NCBI GenBank assembly: GCA_963930645.1 | Contig: OZ005652.1 | Location: 317,483,152 to 317,547,151, forward strand | Reading direction: 5' to 3' | Source of the DNA: Salticus scenicus | Lineage: Eukaryota > Arthropoda > Arachnida > Araneae > Salticidae | DNA length: 64,000 nucleotides | The notes under the pieces: model-generated | The model's input: the letters and a program-made list of their open reading frames with translations, nothing else | The model's database searches: none | Told to the model about the DNA's origin: nothing | Shown: positions 46,691 to 58,700 of the stretch, one piece after another | Numbering within the stretch: position 1 is the stretch's first letter | Layout: each line of letters starts with the position of its first letter | Made by a program: the position numbers and the translations under genes

Positions 46691-48441
46691 GGCATGACCT
46701 TTTCGGCATATACCTTTTTTATATCGTAACATGAGAGTATTTTTTAAAAATGAGTTCTTAATATTATATATTTCATTTTTGTATTTGATTTGTCGCTAAA
46801 TGGTCCTTTTTCAAAGGGCTAATTAGATCGAGAGCTGCCTTCATTTTACAGGACTGAGATTTATTTATTTATTTATTTTTTTTTTGATTGCTAGACCCTA
46901 TCTTTAATGATTGCTTGCTTTCAGTGCCACCCGTTGACAAAGCTTGCTAAAAATTGCCTGCTTTCTTTACTTAAAAAAAAAAAAAAAAATTCGAGTTTTA
47001 TGTGAGTAATTTTATTACAAAACGTATTTAAAAACACCAATTCTTTTTATTTCAATGAATTTTTAAATTATTTAAGAATTTATGGATCCCTCAGTATATA
47101 AATACAAATTTTCTTTAATATTTTTCCCCCTTATTAGTACGACATAAAATTTATGTTACTCGATTGCTATTTTTGACAATAAAATATTAACTACTCTGCT
47201 TTTTTTTTTTTTTTTTTTTTTTTTTCGCAGTTGTGATGAAAATATATTCTCATCGAAAACAAGAGAACCACTGCGGAAAACTTCAAAGCTCCATCACATT
47301 TGCTATATAGTAAAAGGAAATGAGGAAGAACGTTGTAATTCCCCAAACGGAAAGTGCACAAAATATCTCCTTCCACCATCATTTTTTTTCCAGCTATGAA
47401 ATTGAGCATGAAGAACTTATCTCAGGTAGAGAATGGAGTCCATTTCCTTCCAAAACCTTTATACTGGCCATCAAAACACCAAAACTAAAATACTCGTGAA
47501 TGTAATATAGATTTATTGATCCTTTAAGTTTAAAATATAGTATATGTCCAAGTGAATATTATATGTTTAATTATATGTTTAATTTTGTTATTACGAATAT
47601 GTAGCAAAATGATAAATTTTAGCGAACTTCAGTCATCTGCATCGCCACATATTTCGACTGATATCAATAACTGAAAGAGTAAATTAAATAATCTCGTGTG
47701 GCACTCACACAACTTTCTCTTACCATGTATTTAAATATCGTAAAGATAGTAACAGATTAACGATCAAGATAAGAAGTACTGTTTATAAGTATTCTTTTAA
47801 AAAACTGTTCAATATAATTTTATAAAAAGTGTTTTATTTGACATATAGCTTACCTTTGTGTAAGGAAAAGGAGGTGGTGACCCCAAACTTTATTAATATC
47901 TGAATTATTTTGAGTGGCCCTGTAAACGAATGGTGATTGATTTTCATACCATATTCTATACTAAACATGGTTTTATAAGTATAAAAATTATACGCCCATT
48001 TCATTTCGTTTAGTGCAATCTAAAGGTACTGTACCTACCAGATATTTTGTTCATACACGAAATTTATTTGAAAATTTTTGGATGCCCCTGTACATGAAAT
48101 AATTGTTTGATTTTTAACAAAAACTTTCAAATAGCCCCACCATGTAATACAGATTTTACATATCGAGTTTGAAATTCCTGCTAATATTTTTTCTTGATCA
48201 TAGTTATACTGATAACAGACTCACAAATAAATACATAGATGGACACAGATACAGACAAACAGCTACAAACCTTATTAAACCAAATTTTGGATTAAGGGAA
48301 CTTCAGAATACGCAAATATATCGAATCGTAAATTTTGGAAATTTAACCTCAAAATAACACTTTCTGTGCCCTAAAAAGGTAATTAAAAAATAAAGATAAA
48401 TAAATAAAAGAAAAATTCTGTCTTTGACAGATCTTAATTTA
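46691..48441. other. No recognisable gene
   Basis: AT-rich with T-runs (47201-47225). The open frames at 47191-47409 and 48169-48357 are featureless. Confidence 0.55.
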
Positions 48442-48908
48442 GTACGACAGGATTAATTTATATATGGAATCTTGTAACTAAACAAATTTTTTTCTCTTTG
48501 TTAGTATCTACCCTGGCTAATAACAAGCTCGACATTTCTCACATAATAAACCGTTGACAAGGTCTCCGTAACTGCAAATGCAGATGTAACGCTTATTATG
48601 TGAGAAATATCGAGCAGGTTATCAGCCAGGGTTGCTCAGTGGAAGAGCATCAGCACGTTAAACGGAGGGCTTGGGTACAATTCCCGGCTCTGGTATTTTT
48701 CATGTAGATGGTATAAAAAAAAATCAGTCTTATACGACAAACTACTTAAAATGAATTTTCACGATTGATGAGTTTATCAATAAAATTTCTAAATATTTTA
48801 AGGTAGTTTAAAAAATTAAATAATAAAATTGGATATTGGCAGGCATCCGGACATATTGGAAGTGTGGCAACGCGAAATCGCTGTCTAAATGAAATTGTCC
48901 TGTCGTAC
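48442..48908. mobile_element. TA-flanked TIR element containing a long hairpin
   Basis: GTACGACAGGA and TCCTGTCGTAC are inverted ends with TA on both sides (48440-48441, 48909-48910). The 467-bp interior holds a hairpin (48510-48549 and 48593-48632) whose 40-nt arms match at about 35 positions, followed by a tRNA-like stretch. No reading frame. Confidence 0.75.
48625..48694 (+). tRNA. tRNA-like sequence (pseudogene or SINE head), anticodon position would read GTT
   Basis: A cloverleaf of 70 nt can be drawn. Acceptor GCCAGGG pairs with CTCTGGT (two G-T pairs), D arm GCTC-AGTGGAA-GAGC, anticodon arm TCAGC-ACGTTAA-ACGGA with two mismatches, T arm TTGGG-TACAATT-CCCGG. Position 33 is C instead of T, and the T loop lacks TTC. 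It is therefore not a working tRNA. The acceptor strand overlaps the right arm of the long hairpin. Confidence 0.4.
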
Positions 48909-49139
48909 TAAAAATTAATGAAATAAGCAAATAAATAAAAATAACTTCTGCACTCAAAATAGAAGTATATTGAATAATGGATACACTGTAAAAAAATCTG
49001 TGTAACTTTACTCAACAATGTTGAGGCAGCTTACTTGCCTCAACCATGTTGAGAAACCTTACCAACTGTATTTGTATAACCTGTCCGTGAAGAAAATTTA
49101 TGCTGTTGAAATCGGTGATATTACATAAGTTCTCATTCT

Positions 49140-49486
49140 CACAAATGGTAACTTTTCACAGCATTGGTGTGTAACGTATGCAGATCAGTAAGTAAGTTTC
49201 CTCCCTCGCAAACAGTAACTTTACATAACATTGTTGTGTAACGTATGCACATCAGTAGGTAATTTTCCATTCTCACAGACGGCAAATTCAGACTATAATG
49301 TTGTGTAACTATGCATATCAGTAGGTAAGTTTCCACTTTAGCAAACAACAACTTTAGACTACAATGTTGTGTATCAGTAGGTAAGATTTCACTATGGCAA
49401 ACGGTACCTTTACACAACATTGTTGTGCAACGTATGCAGATCAGTAGATATAGTTCCACTCTGCCAAACGTTAACTTTATATAACA
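49140..49486. repeat. Minisatellite, about five units of 67 bp
   Basis: The block gttgtgtaacgtatgcagatcagta recurs (partly changed) near 49171, 49238, 49305, 49371 and 49427, with (g)caaacggtaactttac between. The long minus-strand open frame across it comes from the repeat and has no coding character of its own. Confidence 0.9.
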
Positions 49487-49849
49487 ATAGCAGGCTTTGC
49501 CCGCTTCGCTGGACACAATACTTAAATGAGTTGTCAAAATCTCATATCATTATCAATTAACCTGAGTTAAATTCCCGTTGTGTTCAGTAGAGATTTTTCT
49601 CGCTTGCAACGTGAGGAGTCCGTGTTCCCACTACTTTCAGCAGTCACTTACCCGATTCTTACTTCCCCTTCCCCAGTGGCTAAGTTCGAAGTTCTGCGTA
49701 ATCTCGACAAAGTACATAATGCGTACACCTAATCAACATCCACACACCAAAGTTCGCCATTCTAAGATAATTTAAGGCTAATTCAAACGGGAAAACGTGT
49801 TTTTACGCGTGTTTATAGCCCCCTCGACCTCAAGGGGGTAAGAGGGGGA

Positions 49850-50990
49850 ATTTCGTAAAATCCTGTTACAATAAGTGTCGGATACATATAAACAATTTAC
49901 GCACCAAATTTCGCGACCGCAGATCCCATAGATTTCCCAAGAAAAATTTAGCGCTAAAAGAGTCTTGAGTTTTCTACTTTGTAACCAAAAAAACGAAAAT
50001 GTGTTTTTGGAAATATCCTAAAGAAGACACATGGCTGTTTTCAATACCTTTGTAACATCTTTAGTAGAGCTCTACTAAAAAATCCGGAATTTCTGAAATT
50101 TCTCCCCCCCGAAAAACGATTTTCCCCCTCTCTTCTTATACTCAAGTCTAATCTCACCATGTACAGTTTCTTCACCGTGAAGTAATTTGGGGCCGAGTTA
50201 TGCTTAATTTTTTTTTTTTTTTTTTGCTTCCTGCCCTTCAGGGGGAAAAGCGGGGGGTATTTCGATAAATCCCGTTTCTTTAGGTGTCGGATACATATAA
50301 ACAATCCAAGCCCCAAACTTCGAGACCGCAGCTCCCATAAATTTCCGAGGAAAAATTTAGCCCTAAAAAGGGTGTCTCGAATTCGCTCTTTGTATATAAC
50401 ACATACCATCCCCTCACCAACCTCCACCACAAAAAAAAAAAAAGTCCGATTACAAAAAATCAAAAACGCATTTTGGAAATATCCTATAGAAGTCGCATGG
50501 CTGTTTTTAACATCTTTGTTCCACTTTTCGTAGAGTTACAAACTCAAAAATCCAGAACTTGCAAAATTTCCCGTCAAAAATGGATTTCTCCTATCCCTCA
50601 CCTTAAAATTCGAAATTTCCTAAATCGCAGATAATGTTTTAATTGTGCTAATTGTGTAGTCTCCCCTTGTGCAATTTCTACACTGAGAAGTAATATGGAG
50701 CCGAGTTATGTTTACAAAGGTGTTTTTGCCTTCTGTCCCCTCCTTGGGGGGGTGGAATGGGGGTAATTTTGATAAATCCCGTTACTTTAGGTGTCGGATA
50801 CATATAAACAATCCAAAGAACAAAATTCGTGACTGCAGTTTCCATATATTTTTGAGGACAAATTTAGCGCTAAAAGGGGTGTCTCAAGTTTGCCCCCGCG
50901 TAACCCCCCTCCCCCCCCCCAAAAAAAAAAGAAAATGTCCTAAGGAAGTCACATAGCTTTTTTTCAATATCTTTGTTCCATTTTTAGTAG
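49850..50990. repeat. Long-period repeat, three diverged units (about 410 and 507 bp apart)
   Basis: gtgtcggatacatataaaca occurs at 49875, 50284 and 50791 with similar neighbours (aaatttagcgctaaaa, gaagtaat..gggccgagttatg). The gaagtaattag..gccgagtta block also occurs at 52806, after the inserted satellite segment. Confidence 0.8.
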
Positions 50991-51139
50991 AGTTCTACTC
51001 AAAAATCAGGAATTTTCGATATTTCCCGCCGAAAATTGAGTTTCATCCTCTCATCTCTTAAAAATCGAAAATTCTTAAATCGCAGATAATGTATTATTTG
51101 TACTTTTGGCTAATCTCCCCATGTGCAATTTTTAGTTCC

Positions 51140-52797
51140 CCATCATACTATAGGTATGGGGAACTTAGGTAATCGTGAAAATTTTCGACCTCGGTTTTTT
51201 GACGTTTCTACACGTTTTCAGGTGTGAGGAATCCGAAAATGACAAAATTTGTATGGTGTCTGTCTGTAGGGTGTCCGTTAGTCCGTTAATTCGTTAGTTT
51301 GTTAGTCTGTGTACACGATATCTCAAGAACAAATTGTCGCAGAGAGGTCAGATCAGTTTTAAAATATTACTTTCGACACTGGCAAGAACCCTATTCATTT
51401 GCAACATTCGATTTTAAAAACTTCGTAAGTTATTAGAAATTTACGATTTTTTTAACATGGGAGAATAGGACAAAAATTCACTTAAACGTGCATTAAATGT
51501 AAACTTTTTACTCTAAAAATGTCAGACCAGTTTTAAAATATTCGTTTTGATGCCGGAATGAACATCAGTAACTGTAAATATGCTACTTTGAAATTTTCGC
51601 AAGTTATTGGAAATTTACGAATTTCTTAACATGGCAGTATAGGGAAAAATTTCACATAAACGTCAATTTTGAGCGATATTTTCATCGTAAAGATGTCAGA
51701 CTACTTTTGAAATATTATTTAGGACACTGGCATGAATATTAATGACTATGAATTTTCAAATCTAAAAATTTCGTAAGTTATTGAAAATTTACGAATTTCT
51801 TAACATGGGAGAATAGGACAAAAATTCACTTAAACGTGCATTAAATGGAAACCTTTTACTCTAAAAATGTCAGACCACTTTTAAAATATCCGTTTTGATA
51901 CCGGAATGAACATCAGTAACTAGAAACATGCTACTTTGAAAATTTCGCAAGTTATTGGAAATTTACGAATTTCTTAACATGGCAGTATAGGGCGAAATTT
52001 CACATAAACGTCAATTTTGATCGATATTTTCATCGCAAGGATGTCAGACTACTTTTGAAATATTATTTAGGACACTGGCATGGATATTAATGACTATGAA
52101 TTTTCAAATATAAAAATTTCGTAAGTTATTGGAAATTTACGAATTTCTTAACATGGCAGAATAGAGCAAATTTTAACATAAACGTCAATTTTGAGGGATA
52201 TTTTCATCGTAAAGATGTCAAACCACTTTCGAAATATTATTTAGGTTACTGGCATGAATATCATAGACTACGATTTTTCCAATTTAAAAAACTCGTAAGT
52301 TATTTGGAATTTACGATTTACTTAACATGTCAGAATAAGGCAAAATTGAGCATAAACTTCCATTTTGAGGATCATAAATACATTAGACAACTTCAAAATT
52401 ACATTTATGATATTTTGTTGAACATGATTGAATACAAATATTCTAATAGGAAAATTTCGTAAATTATTCGTAATTTACGATTTTATCAACATAGCGAAAT
52501 TGTAATTTTTTCATATAAATATGAATTTTGAGGATTATTGCATTGGAAATGAAAACATTGGCATGAAACATAAACAACGGAATTGACCCTGATAAAATAA
52601 ATTAATAGATTAGAATAAGATAAATATATCGAAGTGAACGATGGATAGCCTATTAGACGGGGATTTCTTTCTGTCCCTGTATCAAGCTTTGGTCAAATTG
52701 ATTTTTTTAACATGATTATATTATGTCTCGCACTAGAAATTTATGAGACCATAAATATGGTGGGGAACTGAGCAGAGTCCACCTATGCCAACTAGTT
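51140..52797. mobile_element. Satellite-bearing segment inserted in the Helitron-like element
   Basis: The long-period repeat is interrupted after ctccccatgtgcaatttt (51116 on) and resumes at ttttactgtgaagtaatta (52797). The insert starts with a hairpin (TTCCCCAT ... ATGGGGAA, 51140-51168) and ends ggtggggaactgag ... caactag. The class is unknown; the final CTAG before T would suit another Helitron type. Confidence 0.5.
51347..52560. repeat. 174-bp satellite, seven units, dimeric higher-order structure
   Basis: The anchor gtca(g/a)a..ac(t/c)acttt(t/c)(a/g)aaatat appears at 51347, 51521, 51695, 51869, 52043 and 52217, exactly 174 bp apart each time, and again near 52391 with more change. Units 2 and 4 share one variant (ccggaatgaacatcagtaac), units 3 and 5 another (ggacactggcatg.atatta), so the array is built of 348-bp dimers. 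Confidence 0.93.
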
Positions 52798-52839
52798 TTA
52801 CTGTGAAGTAATTAGAAGCCGAGTTAGGCTTACAAATGT

Positions 52840-53330
52840 GTTTTTGTCTTTTGCCCCCCCAGGGGGGGAAAGGTGAGTAATTTCGGGAAAGTTGATAGAT
52901 ATGATTTTAAGTTGGGTAAAGACCTAAATTCTGCGAAGCGCCGTTGAATTCCGTCCAGCCGTTCTCAAGTGATACCCGGACAGACTTTTTTTGTCTTTTG
53001 CCCCCCAGGGGGAAACATGGGGGAATTTCTGAAAAGTTGAGAGATATAATTTTACGTTGCGTAAATACCTAATTTCTTGCGAAGCGCCATTGGATTCCAT
53101 CCAGCCGTTCTCAAGTGATACCCAGACAAACGTGTTAATTTTTTTTGCCCTCCCAGGGGGGATGTGGGGGAATTTCTGTAAAGTTGATAGATATAATTTT
53201 AAGTTGGATAAAGACCTAACTTCCTGCGAAGCGCCGTTGAAATCTGTCCAGACGTTCTCAATTGATATTCGGACAAACATGTTTTTGTCTTTTGCCCCCC
53301 AGGGGGAACGCTGGGAAATTTCTGTAAAGA
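52840..53330. repeat. 147-bp tandem repeat, four units
   Basis: ttgcccccc(a)ggggg at 52851, 52998, 53145 and 53292 (147-bp spacing), each followed by gaatttctgaaaagttgat and gcgaagcgcc(g/a)ttg, then gttctcaagtgatacc. Confidence 0.93.
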
Positions 53331-53469
53331 TAGTAGCTTATGTCCTATTCCAGACTATTATCTATCTCTGTACCTTTTTTATCCAGATCCGTTTAGCCGT
53401 TGTGTCGGGAGTGAATAACAAACATCCATCCATCCTTCCAAACTTTCGCATTTATAATATTAGTATAGA

Positions 53470-54121
53470 TAAGTAAATAAATGAAATTCATATTTATGCA
53501 ACTTATTTAAAGTGATAGTATAAATATTTTTAAAAACAATCTTACATATAGTGTGGGGCCAAAAATTCCTAAAACATTTAAACTTTAATATAAAAATAAG
53601 TAATAGACTTACGAGAGTGTGGTTCGTGATACAATGTTTTTTTCTACTATGAAAAGTTTTGTTTAAAGTTTTGTTTAAAACTTAGAACTCTCATAAATCA
53701 AATCCTTTTTTAACTTGCGTATATTTCCAACAGTATAAACTTTCGATCTACCACTCATTCACTCAAATTTCTACCATCTAATATCTGTTTTCTCTTAGAA
53801 TGAAAAATCTGAAGTCGAGAGTTTAGTGATGCTACATTATACAAATCACTGTGTCTATTGTTTTATTCGAGTTTTTAGAAATTTCCATATTTAACAACTT
53901 TCTACTTCAGGTATTTTTCAATATAAAAGAGAGAATACGAGTATAAAATGGAAATATGCATAAAAAATAAAAGAATTTTTAAATACTTTCTTGACATTGT
54001 AAGAAAATAATTTTTGTATTCTGTACATATGGCTGATCATACCTTTCGAATGATATTATTTTCAACAATCTACTCCCATAATTAATATGTTAAAAGTGTA
54101 TCACAAATTTCATGCTTGCAT
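53470..54121. other. No recognisable gene
   Basis: AT-rich, no repeat structure seen. Confidence 0.55.
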
Positions 54122-54786
54122 AGTAATATATAGATAAATTGAACTATATAACGTGTTTTCAATAAAATATATATTCGAGCAACAATTCGTATTGGCCTTT
54201 GACATATTTTTTTTTTTTTTTTTGTAGATATTTGAAATCTTTGAATTACGTTTACTCTGCATTCTTTCCTGAATTCATGGTATACAAAATGCTAAAATTT
54301 CTGCAGATATTTAAGAAAGAAATTTATATTTGTTTGATATGTTTAATGGAAACTATGTAAAAGAATTTAGGATGGATTTTGAAATTCATCAATTAGTTTT
54401 TGAGAAAAAAATAAAATACATAAAAAGTGCATGTCTATGTAAAATTTGAAAAAAAAAAAAAAAAAAAAATGATTTTTGTTATATATTAATTTTTAATATA
54501 TTTTTTAAAGATATTGCAAAATCCAACACTAATTCTTTTAAGTAGGTTATATTAAGCGTCCCAAAATAATAAATAAATAAATAAATACTAAGTGTTTTCT
54601 TAAATATCTGTAGAAGTTTTAGCATCTAGAAGATCACAAATTTATGAAAAAAATCCAAACTGAGAAAACGAAATTTAAAGATTTCAAATTTGTAAACAAT
54701 ATATCAAAAACTAATACGAATTCTTGCTTGAATACATATTTTATTGAACAAATCTAATATAGTTGAATTTGTAAATATTAAACGGA
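54122..54786. mobile_element. Inverted-repeat element with arms of about 190 bp
   Basis: Left arm about 54122-54330, right arm about 54597-54786. Matching blocks: gaactatat / atatagttg, caataaaatat / atattttattg, caattcgtatt / aatacgaattc, gatatttgaaatct / agatttcaaat, and gctaaaatttctgcagatat / atatctgtagaagttttagc. No coding sequence and no clear target duplication. Confidence 0.75.
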
Positions 54787-55937
54787 AATATAAGCTTTTA
54801 TTTGAAATCTTCAATGGTGCCAAGTCCTCATAAAAGCAGCAATTAAAATCATAAAAAAACGCAAGTCAAGAAAATCATCTGTTTTGTAAAATTCACAACA
54901 ATATTTCAGTATCTGTACTCTTTATAGTTCAAATAACACCCTAATGGACTCTTCCCAGATTCGTCTACTCAGTCATGTGATAGAAGAAAACGAATAATCG
55001 AATTCTGAGAATCGAATTTAATTAAACATTGTTCTTAAGAACAAAAATGTTAATATTTAATATAAAATAAAATAAAAGTAATATTGTGCATTTGTAAGCA
55101 GTAGAATAGTTGTATTTGTAAATTTAATAATTTTTTAAAAACACTTGTTTTTATGTGTTTATTTATTTTCAACTGTAAGAATCGATTTTTTATGTTCCAG
55201 TGTAACTGTTGCATTAACTGATCTAGCAATACATAATAGCTTGTTCTTGTGGAATGCTTATGGATTATAATTTGAAATTTTACAATGTTTTCATTTAATT
55301 TAATTGCATAAAGGTGTTAAAACAAGTTAATTAACTTAGTTACTGGTCTAAATGGATTTACGCAATATGATATTGCACTGTCACTCATTTAAGTACCAAA
55401 AATCAGAGTATTTAACATGTTCTTCATGAACATCAATAACAAATATAAACTAAATGATGATTGTAAATGTATACAGCAAACAAAAGATGATGAATAATGA
55501 TATAAAATGGATTAAAAATAATGATGTATAAAAAAATAACACAGATTAAATACGATTGATCAAAAATAAGAATTGAAAATGTGTTATTTCAGCAATCGCC
55601 AAAGATAAACAAGACATCGTCTGCTATTTGTTTTTCCGCTATCATGTGACCTCTGACGTCACGTGGGAAGAACCCATAGCAATCGTATTTAATCCATGAG
55701 TTTGATAGCATTGATTTTAAAAGAACAAGATTACATCCATTTTTCGGTCTTCAGTAATTTAATTTTAGTCACAACACAGGGGAAGAATAGACTTTATCCT
55801 TCAAATAGTCCCACAAGAAGAAATCAAAAATGGTTAAATCTGGGGATCGAGTAGCCATAATAAAATTACAAGAATGACTATATGAATTAAAAATAAATTT
55901 ACAGCGTTATTTATGAACAAAATTCGGAATTATTATT
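54787..55937. other. No recognisable gene
   Basis: AT-rich; no open frame with a recognisable domain. Confidence 0.55.
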
Positions 55938-56644
55938 ATTTTTACTTCCTTATACAAAGTATAAGGAAGTATAGTAATCCCGATTTGCGAAATGGATTTT
56001 GTATTTCACATTGCTCGTAAACGAATGATCGCTGAATGTTGCCAATTTACATGGTGACTATCATGATGTCTAGTTGTACACCTGCAAGTGTCGTTTTAAC
56101 ACGAGCTCTCGTTTTAGAGATATAAGGGACTTTACACGATTTTTCGTGACGTCTGTATGTGTGTGTGTGTGTGTGTGTCTGTCTGTGTCTGTGTGTGTGT
56201 GTGTGTATGTCGCATAACTCAAAAACGGTTGGACGTAGAAAGTTGCGAATTGGTACATAGGTTTTTTATAACATCTAGTTGTGCACCTCCTTTTTTTGGA
56301 CTTTGTATGATTTTCCGTTTTCGAGATATTTAGGAAAATTAGGTTCATAATGACCAAAAATACATAGGTTTCGGCCATGATGTATCAAAAAAACGGTAAT
56401 AACTCAAAAACGGTTTGGACAAATCTTGCAATTTAACTGACTTCCCGACTAGCTAGACATTTGAAACTTTCAGAAAAGCTCAGAACACGTTGACAATGCA
56501 TTTTTTAAATATTTTTAGCCAACTGTTTCCGATACCTGCTGCATTCAGCAGCGTTTATGTGATTTAACAGAAAATTTATTTAACTAACTTCCCGACTATA
56601 GCTAGACATTTGAAACTTTCAGACTAGATCAGAACACGGTGAAA

Positions 56645-56677
<33 letters not shown>

Positions 56678-56860
56678 TACTTTTAGCCAACTGTTTAGGG
56701 TCCCTGCTGCCTTTGGCAGCGTTACCAGTACAAATCGTCAATCGAATTTTAACTAACTTCCCGACTAGCTAGACATTTAAAACTTCCGGAAAGCAGGGGC
56801 GTAGCTTGAGGGGGGGGAGCCCCCCCCCCAATGTTTGAAAAAATAGGGCGGCGTATTGAA

Positions 56861-57900
56861 GTTTCTGGGGGTGCTGTTTTGCGACTTAAAGTTCATTTGA
56901 AAGTGGATCATAATTTTGTTAATTATCGTTAGTTACCAAAAACACTTAAGAGTTTTATGTATCACAAGCTGACCAACTGGTTCACCGACCAGCAAAAAAA
57001 GTTTGCGTTAAAATGTCTGACTGTAGCAAACTCTCGTTAGATGGCGCCAGCGGCGCCCTCTAAACTAATTAAGACGCCTGAAACAGTCGGTTTTCCTACC
57101 GTGCAAACGACCCTTGAAAATTCTCATCGTATATTCATGAAGCTAAAAAAAAATCTGATCATAACAAATTCCTGTTTTGGGCGCCTATGGCATGATTTCT
57201 CGTTTTGTTCACTTACAATAGCCTGTTCGCTTACCGTACAAAAGACTGATGAAATTCTAATCGTATTCGGGACCCTTTAAGAACAAGTTAATAGCAAACT
57301 CCAGCTGAGCGGCGCCCTTCCCTGTTCAGGTATCTACAAAGGCATAATGAGGTTTCTGGGGTCGCTGTTTTGCGCCTTGAAGTTCATTTGAAAGTGGATC
57401 ATAATTTTGTTGTTTATCGTTAGTTATCAAAAACACTTAAGATTTTATGCATCAGAAGCTGCCTTCAGCGACCAACTGGTTCACCGACCAGCAAAAAATT
57501 TCGCATTAGAATGTCTGACTTTAGCAAACTCCCGTTAGGTGGCGCCCTCTTAACTAATTAGACGCCTAAAACAGCCTTTTTAAACGTGTATAACAGCCTA
57601 TTTTCCTACTGTGCAAACAATCTTTGAAAATTCTCTTCGTATTCACGACCCTTAATAAAATCTGATTATAACAATTTCCTGTTTAGGGGCGCCTAGGCAT
57701 GATTTCCCATTTCAAACACTTACAATAGTAAGTTCGCTTACCGTGCAAAAGACTGTTGAAAACGTTGATCGTATTCAGGACCCTTTATGAATAAGATAGC
57801 AGCAAACTCCAGCTGAGTGGCGCCCTTCCCTGTTGAGGCACCTACAACAGCATGTTCGCTTACCATGCAACGACCCTTGAAAATTCTGACCTTAGCAAAT
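56861..57900. repeat. Tandem repeat of about 490-505 bp, two units and a partial third
   Basis: gtttctgggg at 56861 and 57352, then gaaagtggatcataattttg, accaactggttcaccgacca, aatgtctgac, gtgcaaac and ggcgcccttccctgtt in the same order in both units. The GC content is above the local background. Confidence 0.9.
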
Positions 57901-58236
57901 TCGCGCTCTGTGGCAACTGCGGCACCCTTCTCCCATTTCAGATACTTACAACTGACTCGTAAGTAATATCGCTTTCTCACCTCCAAAAACTTAAAATTAC
58001 GATTTTTCAAGACCTTACCTCGAAAAAAAAAAGCAGTTTATTGTACGTTATGGCTATTGTACAAAAACGACATTAGATGAGGTTTGATTTGTTCATAATG
58101 ATTTCTCACTAACAATTTTTGATCCTAAGTGATCCTTTAAGCAATTTTTTTTATTTTAGTTTCATTGCTTAAGGGTTTTGAAATATTTATAAGTCTATAA
58201 AATTCAACTAGTGCTTCTTGACATGAAACAGTGCGA

Positions 58237-58480
58237 GGAAGCTGATTTAACGTCGCATTAATAGGCACATATTGGGCAATTGGCGACGGTTTGGGATTAA
58301 CGCCGCAGTGGCGGTCCGAAGACAAGCCATCACAATTTTTATCTTCTGCGGAAGAGATGGCTCCCCCGCTTCAGTATCTCCTAGAGGTATTGTTTGTACG
58401 GAGCTTGGAGGATATTGCAGCCACGACAGAGTTTACGTGTACCAGAGACTGACTTTCATGATGGTCTTCAATTGGCTCGA
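58237..58480 (-). mobile_element. tRNA-derived SINE, 5'-truncated, same family as 20071-20391
   Basis: On the minus strand: cgtggctgcaatatcctcca, cctctaggagatac, aattgtgatggcttgt, cgtcgccaattgccc and gcgacgttaaat, the same order as the copy at 20071. The tRNA-like head is absent. Confidence 0.8.
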
Positions 58481-58489
58481 TTATTGAAT

Positions 58490-58700
58490 CCTCAATCTTT
58501 CGGTCAAGCTGGTAGACGCGAGGTGCCGGGTACGATCCCAGGTCGCGCTTGTCGGCCTAGTCGTTTGGAATTTTCCATGGTTTTCTCCGAATCTTGCGTA
58601 AATACAGGCTAGGACCCTCTAGAAAGACCTCCACAGAAGGCACTCCCCCTCAGGCCTAAGACCCTAGAGGAGTCAATCGGTCTTTTTCCCAAACACCGAC
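58490..58700 (+). mobile_element. Second SINE type, plus strand
   Basis: A tRNA-like head (ggtcaagctggtagacgcga as A-box context, gggtacgatccca as B-box) is followed by attttccatggttttctcc, a block I recall from arthropod SINEs. It abuts the truncated minus-strand SINE. The 3' end is uncertain. Confidence 0.55.

Larger units (their letters stand above)
49487..53469 (-). mobile_element. Helitron-like non-autonomous element packed with tandem repeats
   Basis: On the minus strand it begins TCTATACTAATATTATAAAT (53469 down), a 5' end I recall from many invertebrate Helitrons. It closes with the hairpin GCGGGC-AAA-GCCTGC and CTAT at 49487 (CTAG in the copy at 25647). The bases outside are A and T, the Helitron target. 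There is no Rep/helicase ORF. The interior has four layers: 147-bp repeats at the 5' end, an inserted segment with a 174-bp satellite, and two to three units of a 410-510-bp repeat. Confidence 0.72.

Noticed and set aside
48625..48694. A functional tRNA-Asn gene
   Set aside because: Anticodon stem mismatches, C at position 33 and a non-standard T loop make a working tRNA unlikely; kept only as tRNA-like.
49139..49537. 132-codon minus-strand ORF
   Set aside because: It is an artefact of the 67-bp minisatellite; the repeated peptide follows the DNA repeat.
52924..53476. Overlapping ORFs on both strands with repeated peptides
   Set aside because: They come from the 147-bp tandem repeat inside the Helitron-like element.
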